The notes under the pieces: generated by a model
What the model was told of the DNA's origin: nothing
The model's input: only the letters and a program-made list of their open reading frames with translations
Databases searched by the model: none
Assembly (NCBI GenBank): GCA_016794525.1
Contig: JAEUJY010000165.1
Coordinates: 62,001-126,000 of the forward strand
Reading direction: 5' to 3'
Source: Myxococcales bacterium
GTDB taxonomy: Bacteria; Myxococcota_A; Polyangia; Haliangiales; Haliangiaceae
Length of the DNA stretch: 64,000 nt
Position numbers and translations under genes: made by a program
Part shown: positions 1-6,897 of the stretch, in pieces
Numbering within the stretch: position 1 is the stretch's first letter
How the letters are laid out: every line of letters begins with the position of its first letter

Positions 1-523
1 CGATCAGGCACGTGCGCTGACCGGCGATCGACGCGATCAAGACCTTCTGGTGGTTCGACGCGCCGGGCACCCAGCGGTTGATCGGCTCGAGGTAGATGCG
101 CATCGGCACCGCGCCGCCGCCGAGCCCGGCGTTGGCCAGGTTGACCGCGGTCTGCAGCGCGAGCGCGCCCGCCGCCATCTGATCGGCGGCCTGCTGCGCC
201 TGCTGGCGCTGGGCCGGGCCGACCAGCCGCTCGATCACGTCGCCGGTCATGCCGCGCACCGCCGCGGCCTCCCACGCCGCGTAGACGATGATGTCGACCT
301 GGTGGCCGGCGGCGGCGGCGGCGGTGAGGCGCGCGATCAGCGTCGGACCGCCCGGCCCGAGCGGGCACGTCGCGTCGGCGGCCCAGTAGGCCAGCCGCAG
401 GTAGGTCCCGGCCGCGGCCGGGGCGGCGACGACCGCGTCGACCTGCGCGCGGAACTCGGCGAAGAACTCCTCGCCATCGAGCAAGAACTCGACCTCGTTG
501 TCGTCGGACTCGGCGCTCGACAT
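1..523 (-). CDS. Phospholipase D-like protein, 3' end beyond window
   Basis: The first 174 codons are visible; the rest lies off the left edge. The start is ATG at 521-523 behind a good ribosome site (AGGAG, 8 bases upstream). The readable part has an acidic N-terminus, an alpha/beta region (LRLAYWAAD, then VDIIVYAAWE) and, near residue 157, NHQKVLIAS, which matches the first half of the HxK(x)4D signature of the phospholipase D superfamily. The Asp at K+5 is Ser here. Such enzymes cut phosphodiesters in lipids or nucleic acids, but a changed Asp may mean altered or lost activity. The second HKD motif is not visible. It is the last gene of the R-body cluster seen here, 12 bases after the preceding stop codon. 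Family call fairly sure from the motif; substrate unknown. Confidence 0.7.
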   Translation of the reverse strand, partial: MSSAESDDNEVEFLLDGEEFFAEFRAQVDAVVAAPAAAGTYLRLAYWAADATCPLGPGGPTLIARLTAAAAAGHQVDIIVYAAWEAAAVRGMTGDVIERLVGPAQRQQAQQAADQMAAGALALQTAVNLANAGLGGGAVPMRIYLEPINRWVPGASNHQKVLIASIAGQRTCLI

Positions 524-535
524 CGGCAGCTCCTG

Positions 536-814
536 TCAGCGGGGCGAGGGGCCGCGGCGGACGTGCCAGCGACCGGGGGCGGTTGCGGGAGGCGCGGGCG
601 CCGGGCGCAGCGCGGGGGCGCGCGACACGATCGCGGGGGCGCGCCACGCGACCCGCCGCGCCACGCCGGGCGTCGCGGGCGGCACCGGCACCGGCGTCCC
701 GACGGGCGCCGGCGCGCGCGCCGGGCCGGGCCCGAGCTCGTGGGCGGCGATCGATCGGTGGCGGGCCAGCGCCGCGATGGCGTGGTTCCAGCGGACTCGG
801 GATGGTCTGGGCAT
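536..814 (-). CDS. Small basic Ala/Pro-rich hypothetical protein
   Basis: This open frame of 92 codons (first residues MPRPSRVRWN) ends 12 bases before the phospholipase-D-like gene, whose ribosome site follows the stop immediately. That spacing fits an operon. The product is rich in Ala, Pro and Arg, with one helix-like stretch (HAIAALARHRSIAAHE) and a Pro/Val-rich centre; no domain or signal peptide is recognised. No convincing Shine-Dalgarno precedes the ATG, and GC-rich DNA gives spurious frames easily, so this could be non-coding leader between the upstream regulatory motif and the phospholipase gene. Kept because of its position and orientation. Confidence 0.35.
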   Translation of the reverse strand: MPRPSRVRWNHAIAALARHRSIAAHELGPGPARAPAPVGTPVPVPPATPGVARRVAWRAPAIVSRAPALRPAPAPPATAPGRWHVRRGPSPR

Positions 815-875
815 GGGGTGCTCGGCGCGCGGCGCCGCTCCTGCCGACCACGGTGCCCAAGCGCGGGCGCCGTGG

Positions 876-894
876 CGATAGTCAATTCGTCGAC
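876..894 (-). promoter_or_regulatory. Cluster motif copy A
   Basis: On the minus strand this reads GTCGACGAATTGACTATCG. It is one of three near-identical 19-bp copies in the R-body cluster (others at 3562-3580 and 6898-6916), all in the same orientation and each just upstream of a block of minus-strand genes. It matches copy C at 18 of 19 bases. TTGACT resembles a -35 box, but no good -10 box follows at 16-18 bases, so it may be an activator site or an alternative-sigma promoter. It lies 62 bases ahead of the 536-814 frame. Confidence 0.55.
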
Positions 895-903
895 GGCGCG
901 GCG

Positions 904-1371
904 TCATCCGCCGCGCCGCGGTGGGCCGCTCGCCGCGGCGGCGAGGCGCTGGCTCGCGGCCGCCAGGCGCTGGTTGATCTGGCGCTCGGCCGCACGGATC
1001 TTCTGCGCGGTCGCGCGCACCGCGTCGACCAGCACCGGCGGCATCGCGGTCGGCGGCATGGCGGTCGGCGGCGTCGCGGTCGGCGGCGTCGCGGTCGGCG
1101 GCGTCACCGTTGGCGGCGTGGCGGTCGGCGGCGTGATCACCGGCGGCGCGATCACCGGCGGCGCGATCATCGGCGCCTGATAGCTGGGCAGCTGGTAGCT
1201 CGGGGCCACCACGTCGCGCGACGCGGCCGGCGCCTCGACCACCGGCGCCGCGATCGTCGCCGGCACGACCGGCTGCGGGCTGGGTGGCCGCAGCAGGTCG
1301 CTCAGGTCGCCCAGCGCCGCCGGCCATCCGCTCGCCCGCACCGCGCGCACCGCCGCCCGCCGCCGCCTCAC
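904..1371 (-). CDS. Pro/Thr-rich repeat protein of the R-body cluster
   Basis: A 155-residue protein starting at GTG, whose GTGA overlaps the stop codon of the Nudix-like gene, a sign of translational coupling. After a short basic N-terminus it has a low-complexity centre (residues about 65-115) built from five-residue repeats of the type (A/V)(T/M/I)(P/A)PP such as TPPTATPPTV. It ends in a helical, probably coiled-coil tail (about 118-148: QKIRAAERQINQRLAAA). No signal peptide or membrane segment is seen. The architecture, a flexible Pro-rich spacer plus an amphipathic helix, suggests a linker or scaffold protein; its role with R-bodies is inference from position only. Motif copy A lies just past its stop. 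Confidence 0.6.
   Translation of the reverse strand: MRRRRAAVRAVRASGWPAALGDLSDLLRPPSPQPVVPATIAAPVVEAPAASRDVVAPSYQLPSYQAPMIAPPVIAPPVITPPTATPPTVTPPTATPPTATPPTAMPPTAMPPVLVDAVRATAQKIRAAERQINQRLAAASQRLAAAASGPPRRGG
1035..1175. repeat. 15-bp tandem repeats encoding PPT units
   Basis: Imperfect tandem 15-bp units (type GCGGTCGGCGGCGTC on the plus strand) run for about nine copies inside the Pro/Thr-rich gene. Copies differ by one to four bases, mostly at the codons for the variable residue. This is an in-frame coding minisatellite that could change length by slippage. Confidence 0.8.
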
Positions 1372-1973
1372 GGCGACGGGCTCGTCACGACCGGCCCCAG
1401 CGTCGGCGGCGCGGTCTTGGGGCTGAGCACGTCGAGCAGCAGCTGGGCCAGGCCGCGGGCGTAGCGGAGGTGGCTGGCGTTGGCGCGCGAGGTGATCAGG
1501 TCGCGCGCGAAGCCGGCGTTGAGCGCGCGCATCAGCTGCGCCGACACCCACGGCAGCTGCTGGTACTCCGGCTTGTTGCCCAGCGCGCACGTCGCCATCT
1601 CGACCGGGAACCAGCGCACGTGGTTGTAGGCCAGGCTGCCGGTGCGCCCCTCGTTGATCGCGAGGTTGATCGCGTCGACGTCGACGCCGGGCGGGTTCGC
1701 CGCCTGGAAGAACGTGTCGGTGGCGTCGGCGCACAGCGGCGCCAGCGCCGCCGGGGCCAGCTTCACGCCGAGATCGGTCAGCTCGCGCAGCGCCGCGTCG
1801 GCCGGCTGCTCGCCGGGGCCGACCGCGCCGCCCGGCACGACGTACTGCACGGCGTTGCGGCCCACCGTGGCGAACTGGTAGCGCCCGTGGGGCGGCAGGT
1901 AGATGTTCTTCTGCGCGAGCAGGACGTCGGCGTTGCTGCCGTTCCGCCGCACGACGGTGACATACGCGTGCAT
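1368..1973 (-). CDS. Nudix-like protein with degenerate Nudix box
   Basis: A 201-residue protein; ATG at 1971-1973 has an AGGAGG site 7 bases upstream, so the longer upstream frame is rejected. The N-terminus (MHAYVTVVRRNG, then DVLLAQKN) is the usual beta start of a Nudix fold. Residues about 47-69 carry GGAVGPGEQPADAALRELTD, which follows the Nudix box GX5EX7RE, but the metal-binding end REUxEExGU reads RELTDLGV: one residue short and without the EE pair. Nudix enzymes hydrolyse nucleoside diphosphates linked to another group; this one may bind but not cut. It lies in the R-body block, 56 bases after the preceding gene, and is coupled to the next gene by a 4-base overlap. Confidence 0.7.
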   Translation of the reverse strand: MHAYVTVVRRNGSNADVLLAQKNIYLPPHGRYQFATVGRNAVQYVVPGGAVGPGEQPADAALRELTDLGVKLAPAALAPLCADATDTFFQAANPPGVDVDAINLAINEGRTGSLAYNHVRWFPVEMATCALGNKPEYQQLPWVSAQLMRALNAGFARDLITSRANASHLRYARGLAQLLLDVLSPKTAPPTLGPVVTSPSP

Positions 1974-2029
1974 CGCAGCCTCCTGAGGCTTGGTCCGGGT
2001 GGGTCGGTCCCTCGACAGGCCGGCCGTGA

Positions 2030-2506
2030 TCAGCGCTGCCGCGCCGCGTGGGTGCCGCCGCCACCGCTGCCGCCGCCACCGCCGGCCGCACCGCCGCCGC
2101 TGCCGCCACCCGCCGCGCCGCCCCCGCCGCTCGGCGGCGGCGGGACCGTGGTGCCCGGCTGGAAGTAGCCCATCACCTGGGCCGCGGCGTTGCCGACCTG
2201 GACGAACGCCTGGCTCGCGGTCGTCAGGTTCGACGTGATCGTGTTGAACAGCGGCACGAGGTTGGGATCGGCGCCCTCGGTCTGGATCAGCTTCTCGGTG
2301 ATCACCGCCAGCGCCGCGGTCGACACCGCGCCGAGCTGGCGCAGCAGCGACGCCGCGTCCTGCACCACCATCGCCGAGGTCTGGGACACCGCCTCGTAGG
2401 CGAAGCCGGGGCCCAGGAACACGCCGGTGGCGCGAGGCGGTGCGGCGGCCGCGCCGCCGGCGGGCGGTGCGGAGACGCGAGCAGGCAGGGTGTTGTCGTC
2501 GGGCAT
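2030..2506 (-). CDS. R-body-associated protein with Gly-rich tail
   Basis: A 158-residue protein. A GGAGG site lies 6 bases before the ATG at 2504-2506, which decides the start over an in-frame ATG 18 bases upstream. Residues about 35-115 form an Ala/Thr/Gln-rich helical region (AVSQTSAMVVQDAASLLRQ, then TTASQAFVQVGNAA). From memory this resembles proteins encoded beside rebB genes in other bacteria (inference, not searched). The last 40 residues are almost pure Gly/Ser/Ala. No signal peptide. It follows three RebB paralogues in the same direction and probably belongs to the R-body particle or its assembly. Confidence 0.6.
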   Translation of the reverse strand: MPDDNTLPARVSAPPAGGAAAAPPRATGVFLGPGFAYEAVSQTSAMVVQDAASLLRQLGAVSTAALAVITEKLIQTEGADPNLVPLFNTITSNLTTASQAFVQVGNAAAQVMGYFQPGTTVPPPPSGGGGAAGGGSGGGAAGGGGGSGGGGTHAARQR

Positions 2507-2574
2507 CGCGGCCTCCACGGGCAAGCACGTCCGCGTTCACCGCGGACCAAGACGGACGTCGGCGACGCCCGCCA

Positions 2575-2799
2575 TCACTTCATGAGCGAGAGGATCTTGG
2601 CGGTGGCCACCGCGGTCACCGCCTCGCCGATCTGGTTGACGTTGTGCTGAGCGGTGACCGCGTTCTGCATGCCCAGCGCGAAGGCCTGGGCCTCGGCCTG
2701 GAAGAACATCCCCAGCGCGACCGACGCCGCCTGGCCGACGGTCGCGGCCGCGGTCTGGGTGATCGCGTCGGTCACTTGCGAGTTGACGGTGTCGGCCAT
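2575..2799 (-). CDS. RebB-family R-body protein, divergent short copy
   Basis: A 74-residue protein starting MADTVNSQVTDAITQT, clearly related to the neighbouring RebB proteins but diverged after residue 17 and lacking their C-terminal (T)TQGVALLYGVDTA segment. It keeps the small-residue-rich helix with Gln and Asn (FFQAEAQAFALGMQNAV). Proteins of this family (Pfam RebB, 'killing trait') polymerise into R-bodies, rolled cytoplasmic ribbons that can spring open. No signal peptide is present, consistent with cytoplasmic assembly. A GGAG-like site precedes the start. A minor or capping subunit is a reasonable guess. Confidence 0.75.
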   Translation of the reverse strand: MADTVNSQVTDAITQTAAATVGQAASVALGMFFQAEAQAFALGMQNAVTAQHNVNQIGEAVTAVATAKILSLMK

Positions 2800-2890
2800 C
2801 GAAGAGCTCCTGGGGGTCGGTCAGCGGCGACGGGACGGCGGACGGCCGCGACGCGCGGCCCCGCGAGGAGCCCGCGCGACGCGACCACCG

Positions 2891-3172
2891 TCACGGGTAC
2901 TTCGGCTTGGTCACGCTCAGGATCTCGCTGATCCCGGCCGACTCGGCCGCGGTGTCGACGCCGTACAGCAGCGCGACGCCCTGGGTCGTCACGGCCTGCA
3001 GCACGGTGTTGGCGTTCTGTCCCGCCGCGGTCGCGTTGTGGGCGGCGATGCCCAGCGCGCTGCCGGTGGCCTGGAACAGGTTGGCCATCGCTTGCCCGGG
3101 CGCGCTGCCCAGGATCTGGACGTTGGTCTGGGTGACCGCGTCGGTGATCTGTGGATTGACGGTATCGGCCAT
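2891..3172 (-). CDS. RebB-family R-body structural protein
   Basis: A 93-residue protein with the family's N-terminal signature VNPQITDAVTQTNV and C-terminal TQGVALLYGVDTA. The ATG at 3170-3172 has a perfect AAGGAG site. The central part (residues 24-65) is a small-residue helix rich in Ala, Asn and Gln (NLFQATGSALGIAAHNATA). RebB-family proteins form R-bodies, insoluble protein ribbons first described in Caedibacter endosymbionts of Paramecium. About 70% of residues match the proteins at 3214 and 6507, so these are recent paralogues. It lies 41 bases after the 3214-3486 gene in the same direction. Confidence 0.88.
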   Translation of the reverse strand: MADTVNPQITDAVTQTNVQILGSAPGQAMANLFQATGSALGIAAHNATAAGQNANTVLQAVTTQGVALLYGVDTAAESAGISEILSVTKPKYP

Positions 3173-3213
3173 GGTCGTTGCTCCTTAACGCGGGACGGCG
3201 GTGACGGGGACGA

Positions 3214-3486
3214 TCACTTCTTGCCTGCCGCGAGGATCTCGGCGATGCCGACGGCGGTGGCGCTGGTGTCGACGCCGTACAGGAGCGCCACGCCCTGCGT
3301 CGTCGTCGCCTGCAGGATCGTGTTGGCGTTCTGCTGCGCGGTCGTGGCGTTGTGGGCGGCGTTGGCCAGCGCCTGGGCGGTGGCCTGGAACAGCGCCCCC
3401 ATCGCCATGCCCGGCGCGTCGCCGAGAATCTTCACGTTGGTCTGGGTGACGGCGTCGGTGATCTGGGGATTGACGATATCGGCCAC
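3214..3486 (-). CDS. RebB-family R-body structural protein
   Basis: A 90-residue protein starting at GTG (3484-3486) with an AAGGAA site upstream. It carries VNPQITDAVTQTNV at residues 5-18 and TTQGVALLYGVDT near residue 62, the two conserved blocks of the RebB family, separated by an Ala/Gln/Asn-rich helix. It is nearly identical in its first 30 residues to the copy at 6507-6788. It is the first gene after motif copy B, which lies 76 bases upstream, and so probably heads the transcript covering the following RebB genes, the Gly-tailed protein, the Nudix-like protein and the Pro/Thr protein. Confidence 0.88.
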   Translation of the reverse strand: MADIVNPQITDAVTQTNVKILGDAPGMAMGALFQATAQALANAAHNATTAQQNANTILQATTTQGVALLYGVDTSATAVGIAEILAAGKK

Positions 3487-3561
3487 GGGAGTTCCTTTCG
3501 CGAGAGGGTTGGCGCGGAGCGCGCCGCACGATCGCTTGTCGCCGATCGCGGCCGGCGCGAT

Positions 3562-3580
3562 CCATGGTCATTTCGTCGAC
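3562..3580 (-). promoter_or_regulatory. Cluster motif copy B
   Basis: Second copy of the 19-bp motif; the minus strand reads GTCGACGAAATGACCATGG, 17 of 19 bases like copy C. It overlaps the stop codon of the muramidase gene (3568-3570) and lies 76 bases before the GTG of the RebB gene at 3214-3486. The TTGACT core is ATGACC here, which weakens a plain -35 reading and favours a protein-binding site. Confidence 0.55.
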
Positions 3581-4503
3581 GCGCGCACGATCGCCGCGCG
3601 CAGCGTCGGTAGATCATCGGGAATCGCCACCGACAGATCGACGTTGCGGACGATCGGCGCGGTGGTCGGGAACCGGGTGAGGTTGGTGCGGCCGTCGGTG
3701 TACTGCCACAGCATCACCTGGGCGAGCGGCCACCCCTCGGCCTCGGCCGACGGCATCGTCGCGGTGTAGCCGGGGTTCCACAGGTAGTCGGCGCCCATCC
3801 GCGCGGTGATGCCGAGGTCGCGCATCGCGCCGCGGCCGTACATCAGCACGCGCTGCCCGGTGACGGCGCGGACCCGCGCGACGAAGGCCTGGACCGTCTC
3901 GATCACCGTGGCCGCCGCGGCGTGGTAGTTGGGCCCGCGCTCGCTGCCGCGCTCGACGTCGACGATCGGGATCAGGTCGCCGTCGCCCCAGCCGCCGGCG
4001 GCGTCGACCGTGCGCAGGTAGAAGTCGGCCTGATCGACCGCGCGCGCCGGATCGAAGATCAGGAAGTGGTAAGCGCCGCGGAAGAAGCTCTGGCCGTAGC
4101 GATCGCCGGCGGCGGTGACGACCTGCGGCCACCGCGCCTTGAACCACGCCACGCCGTCGACGCTCCACCGCGCCGTCGAGCCCCACGCCTCGGTCGCCTT
4201 GAGGATCACGCCGACGTAGCGGCGATCGGCGACCAGGCCCAGCCACGCCCGCGCGTCGGCGTGCCCCAGCTCGCTGTGGTCCGACGCGTCGACCACCAGC
4301 CGGGGCAACTTGGCCACCAGCTCCCCGGCGATCCAGCCGGCGTGCGCGTCGGCGGTGACCGGCAGCCACCCCGCGCTGGGCGGGCCCACGACCGCCAGCT
4401 GGGTGCCGCGCCCGACGGTCGCCACCGGCGGCGCGTCGGTCGAGGGGTGCGGCCGGAGGTTCGCCTCGTCGGCGGTCACCTCGACGAAGTAGGCCGGCGT
4501 CAT
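3568..4503 (-). CDS. SH3b-GH25 muramidase (lysozyme-like)
   Basis: A 311-residue protein with two domains. Residues about 5-65 look like a bacterial SH3 domain (EANLRPHPSTDAPPVATVG, then GWLPVTADAHAGWIAGELV), which usually binds peptidoglycan. Residues about 70-285 match glycosyl hydrolase family 25: VDASDH near the first strand, ILKATEA, FRGAYHFLIF, and IVDVERGS, which holds the catalytic Asp-x-Glu pair. GH25 enzymes cut the MurNAc-GlcNAc bond of peptidoglycan. No signal peptide is seen, so export or release would need lysis or another route. The ATG overlaps the stop of the LuxR-type gene (ATGA). Placement inside an R-body cluster suggests a role in opening cells to free the particles (inference). 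Confidence 0.82.
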   Translation of the reverse strand: MTPAYFVEVTADEANLRPHPSTDAPPVATVGRGTQLAVVGPPSAGWLPVTADAHAGWIAGELVAKLPRLVVDASDHSELGHADARAWLGLVADRRYVGVILKATEAWGSTARWSVDGVAWFKARWPQVVTAAGDRYGQSFFRGAYHFLIFDPARAVDQADFYLRTVDAAGGWGDGDLIPIVDVERGSERGPNYHAAAATVIETVQAFVARVRAVTGQRVLMYGRGAMRDLGITARMGADYLWNPGYTATMPSAEAEGWPLAQVMLWQYTDGRTNLTRFPTTAPIVRNVDLSVAIPDDLPTLRAAIVRASTK

Positions 4504-4964
4504 GGCGCCTCCTCGAGCAGCGCCGCCAGCGGCAGCGCCTGCACCAGCGCGGCGCGGGTGTCGAGGCCGAGCTTGGTCATCGCGCGGCGCAGGTGGGTCG
4601 CGACGGTCGAGGCGGTCAGGCCGAGCTCGAGCGCCGCGAACTTGTTGGAGTGGCCACGCACGGCCATCTCGACGACCTGCCGCTCGCGATCGGTGAGCGC
4701 CGCGCTCGCCGACGGCCCGGGGCGCTCGCGGGCCAGCAGGTAGCGGCGGTCGTCGGCCTCGAACGAGTCGAGGATCGTCCAGCGGCCGTCGAGCAGCCCG
4801 CGCCACACCGCGTGGGCGACGCGGTCGGCGTCGGCGCGCGGCGCGACGTCGCGCTCGAGCGCCGCGGCCAGCGCGCGCAGGTCGGCCGGCCCGGCGGCCG
4901 CGCTCTCGAACTCGAACGACACGGTGCGCTCGAAGCGCACGGTCAGGTGCTCGGTGGCGGTCAT
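4500..4964 (-). CDS. LuxR-type HTH protein of the R-body cluster
   Basis: A 154-residue protein with a GAGGAG site before its ATG (4962-4964). Residues about 88-140 form a LuxR/GerE-type helix-turn-helix: LTDRERQVVEMAVRGHSNK, then STVATHLRRAMTKLGL. The N-terminal 85 residues are acidic and of unknown fold; there is no receiver domain and no obvious autoinducer-binding domain. It probably binds DNA and controls the cluster, with the repeated 19-bp motif as a candidate target (inference). It is coupled to the muramidase gene by a 4-base overlap and follows the 368-residue unknown by 15 bases. Confidence 0.82.
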   Translation of the reverse strand: MTATEHLTVRFERTVSFEFESAAAGPADLRALAAALERDVAPRADADRVAHAVWRGLLDGRWTILDSFEADDRRYLLARERPGPSASAALTDRERQVVEMAVRGHSNKFAALELGLTASTVATHLRRAMTKLGLDTRAALVQALPLAALLEEAP

Positions 4965-4979
4965 GCGGAGCTCCTCGGG

Positions 4980-6086
4980 TCAGGGGCCGAACAGCGTGAT
5001 GAGCGTGTCGCCGCCTTCGACGACGGTGGCCCCGCGCGGCAGGCGGGGCAGCGCCACGGCGCGCAGGCGCTGCGGCGGGTCGAGCAAGCGGATCGCCCGG
5101 GCGCGGACGCAGCCGCCGGCGGCGCGCCCGATGACGTCGAAGGCCAGGCCGGGCGGCGTCGGCGCGACCTCGACCAGCGGGCCGGCGGCCATCTCGATCA
5201 GCACCAGCGGCACCAGCGCCGCCGACGCGAGGCTGGCCGGGCGGTTCGCGAGCGACGCCAGCGCCGCGCGCGCCTGCTCGTCGGCGCACGGCCGCACCTC
5301 GCCGGCCGCGGTGGCGGCGAACAGCTCGCCCAGCCCGGCGATGGCCTGGCGCGACCAGTCCGCCAGCGCCGCCATGAACCCCGCGGCCGGATCGGCCGCG
5401 CGGTACGGATCGCGCGGCGCGGCGGCGGCGGTGCGCGCGAGCGCGGCGGCGAGCCCGGCGTCGGCGGCGGCCGTCGGCGGGACCTGCCACGGGTTGCGCC
5501 CCCGGGCGGTCAGCGTCGTCCAGGTCGCGTGCCACGGCGGCGCGCCGACGGCGGCCTCCCCCAGCGCCGCGGCGATCGCGGCGCGCGCCGGCCCCAGCGC
5601 GTGGACCGCGCCGTCCTCGATCCACGCGTAGCTGTGGCGCCCGCGCTCCTCGAGCACGGCGCGATCGAGGCGCGGCGTGCCGACCGTGACGCCGGGCACC
5701 GCGCGCAGCCGGCGCGCCAGCGCCGCGTGGGTCGGCGCCGCCGAGGTCGCGTCGAGGGCGCCGGCGCCGCCGATGGCCGGGGCCGCCGCGTCGGGCGCGG
5801 GCGGCGCCGCCGGCTCGAGCACCCACGGCCCGCGATCGCTGCGCGGCGTCGGGGCCGCCGCGATCGCGTCGTGGTGGTCGAGGGCGTCGCGCAGCGCCGC
5901 CAGCCGGTGCGCCGCGCCGGCCAGGAACGCGGCCGCGGGATCCGGCGCCGCGACCAGCTCGCGCAGGTAGCGTTCGGCAGCGGCGATGGCGACGGTCTCG
6001 CCGCGCGCGGCGAGCCGCTCGGCCAGCGTCCGGGCCAGCGGGACCAGCTCGGTGGTTGCGATCCGGGCGAGCAGCGCTGCCAGCAT
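4980..6086 (-). CDS. Hypothetical 368-residue protein of the R-body cluster
   Basis: Not recognised. ATG at 6084-6086 follows a TAGGAG site. The product is Ala-rich and mostly helical, with no signal peptide or clear membrane span. Visible blocks are a helical N-terminus (ATTELVPLARTLAERLAARG), a Pro/Ala linker at about 85-115, a middle part with HSYAWIEDGAVHALGPA, and a C-terminal beta-like part ending LPRGATVVEGGDTLITLFG. It sits between a divergent RebB relative (7 bases upstream) and the LuxR-type gene (15 bases downstream), so it is very likely co-transcribed with R-body genes. An assembly factor, cargo or regulator is possible; nothing in the sequence decides. Confidence 0.7.
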   Translation of the reverse strand: MLAALLARIATTELVPLARTLAERLAARGETVAIAAAERYLRELVAAPDPAAAFLAGAAHRLAALRDALDHHDAIAAAPTPRSDRGPWVLEPAAPPAPDAAAPAIGGAGALDATSAAPTHAALARRLRAVPGVTVGTPRLDRAVLEERGRHSYAWIEDGAVHALGPARAAIAAALGEAAVGAPPWHATWTTLTARGRNPWQVPPTAAADAGLAAALARTAAAAPRDPYRAADPAAGFMAALADWSRQAIAGLGELFAATAAGEVRPCADEQARAALASLANRPASLASAALVPLVLIEMAAGPLVEVAPTPPGLAFDVIGRAAGGCVRARAIRLLDPPQRLRAVALPRLPRGATVVEGGDTLITLFGP

Positions 6087-6093
6087 GGGGCTC

Positions 6094-6492
6094 CTACGCG
6101 CGGCGACGCGGGGTCGCGCCCGACGGCGCGGCGGCGGGCGCGCCGCTGCGCGCGGGCGGCGTCGCCTTGGCGCGGACCGGCACCGGGGTCGTGAACAGCT
6201 GCCGCACCGCCGCGGCCGTGCTGGCCTCGGAGACGACCACGTTGTTGTGCTGGAACGCCGTCGCGTTGTGCGCGGCGATGCCGAGGCTGGTCGTCAGCGC
6301 CAGCATCTGCTCGCCCAGCGAGATCGCCGGCGTCGCGCCCAGCACCTGCGTGACCGCGTCGACCTCGGCGCCGCGCGCGCGGTCCGCGCCGCCGCGCGCC
6401 GACGGCTCGCGGGGCGGCGGGGGCACCGGCGGTGGCCCCGGCACCAGCTCGGCGGTGACGGTCTCGGTGACGGTGACCTTGCTGCGCGCCAT
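6094..6492 (-). CDS. Divergent RebB-like protein with extended ends
   Basis: A 132-residue protein. The core (residues about 43-100) keeps RebB-like features, AVTQVLGATPAISLGEQM and SLGIAAHNATAFQHNN, the latter nearly identical to the IAAHNATA block of the 2891-3172 protein. It is flanked by extra segments: an N-terminal Val/Thr-rich stretch and Pro-rich linker (PGPPPVPPPPREP), and a basic Pro/Ala tail ending RRRA. The usual VNPQITDAV start and LLYGVDTA block are lost. It lies 14 bases after the RebB gene at 6507-6788. It may be an adaptor or end subunit of the R-body. Confidence 0.65.
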   Translation of the reverse strand: MARSKVTVTETVTAELVPGPPPVPPPPREPSARGGADRARGAEVDAVTQVLGATPAISLGEQMLALTTSLGIAAHNATAFQHNNVVVSEASTAAAVRQLFTTPVPVRAKATPPARSGAPAAAPSGATPRRRA

Positions 6493-6506
6493 GGGTCAGC
6501 CTCGGC

Positions 6507-6788
6507 TCACGGGTAGCCGGACTTGTTGGCGCCCAGGATCTCGGTGATCCCGACCGCGGTCGCGGCGGTGTCGACGCCGTACAAGAGCGCCACGCCCTGC
6601 GTCGTCGTGGCCTGCAGGATCGTCGTGGCGTTCACGCCCGCGGCGGTGGCGTTGTGCGCGGCGTTGCCCAGCGCCTGGCCGGTCGCCTGGAACAGGCTGG
6701 CCATCGCCATGCCCGGGGCGTCGCCGAGGATCTTGACGTTGGTTTGCGTGACGGCGTCGGTGATCTGCGGATTGACGATGTCGGCCAT
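6507..6788 (-). CDS. RebB-family R-body structural protein
   Basis: A 93-residue protein with VNPQITDAVTQTNV at residues 5-18, an Ala/Asn-rich helical centre and TTQGVALLYGVDTAA near residue 62: a full-length RebB-family member. The ATG at 6786-6788 has a GAGGAAG site. The N-terminal 29 residues match the 3214-3486 protein except for the last position, while the C-terminus (GANKSGYP) is closer to the 2891-3172 protein. It is the first gene after motif copy C (110 bases upstream) and probably heads the transcript with the divergent RebB, the 368-residue protein, the LuxR-type regulator and the muramidase. Confidence 0.88.
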   Translation of the reverse strand: MADIVNPQITDAVTQTNVKILGDAPGMAMASLFQATGQALGNAAHNATAAGVNATTILQATTTQGVALLYGVDTAATAVGITEILGANKSGYP

Positions 6789-6897
6789 TGCTTCCTCGCT
6801 GCGTGGGAGTTCGCGCGCGCCGACCGAGGCACCCCACGGCCAGCGCGCGGTCGCCACAGGCGACGATCGTCATTTGCCGTCAACCCACCGTCGTCCT

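Noticed and set aside
50-1180. Plus-strand frame over the start of the window
   Set aside because: Arg/Gly-rich shadow of the minus-strand phospholipase-like and Pro/Thr genes.
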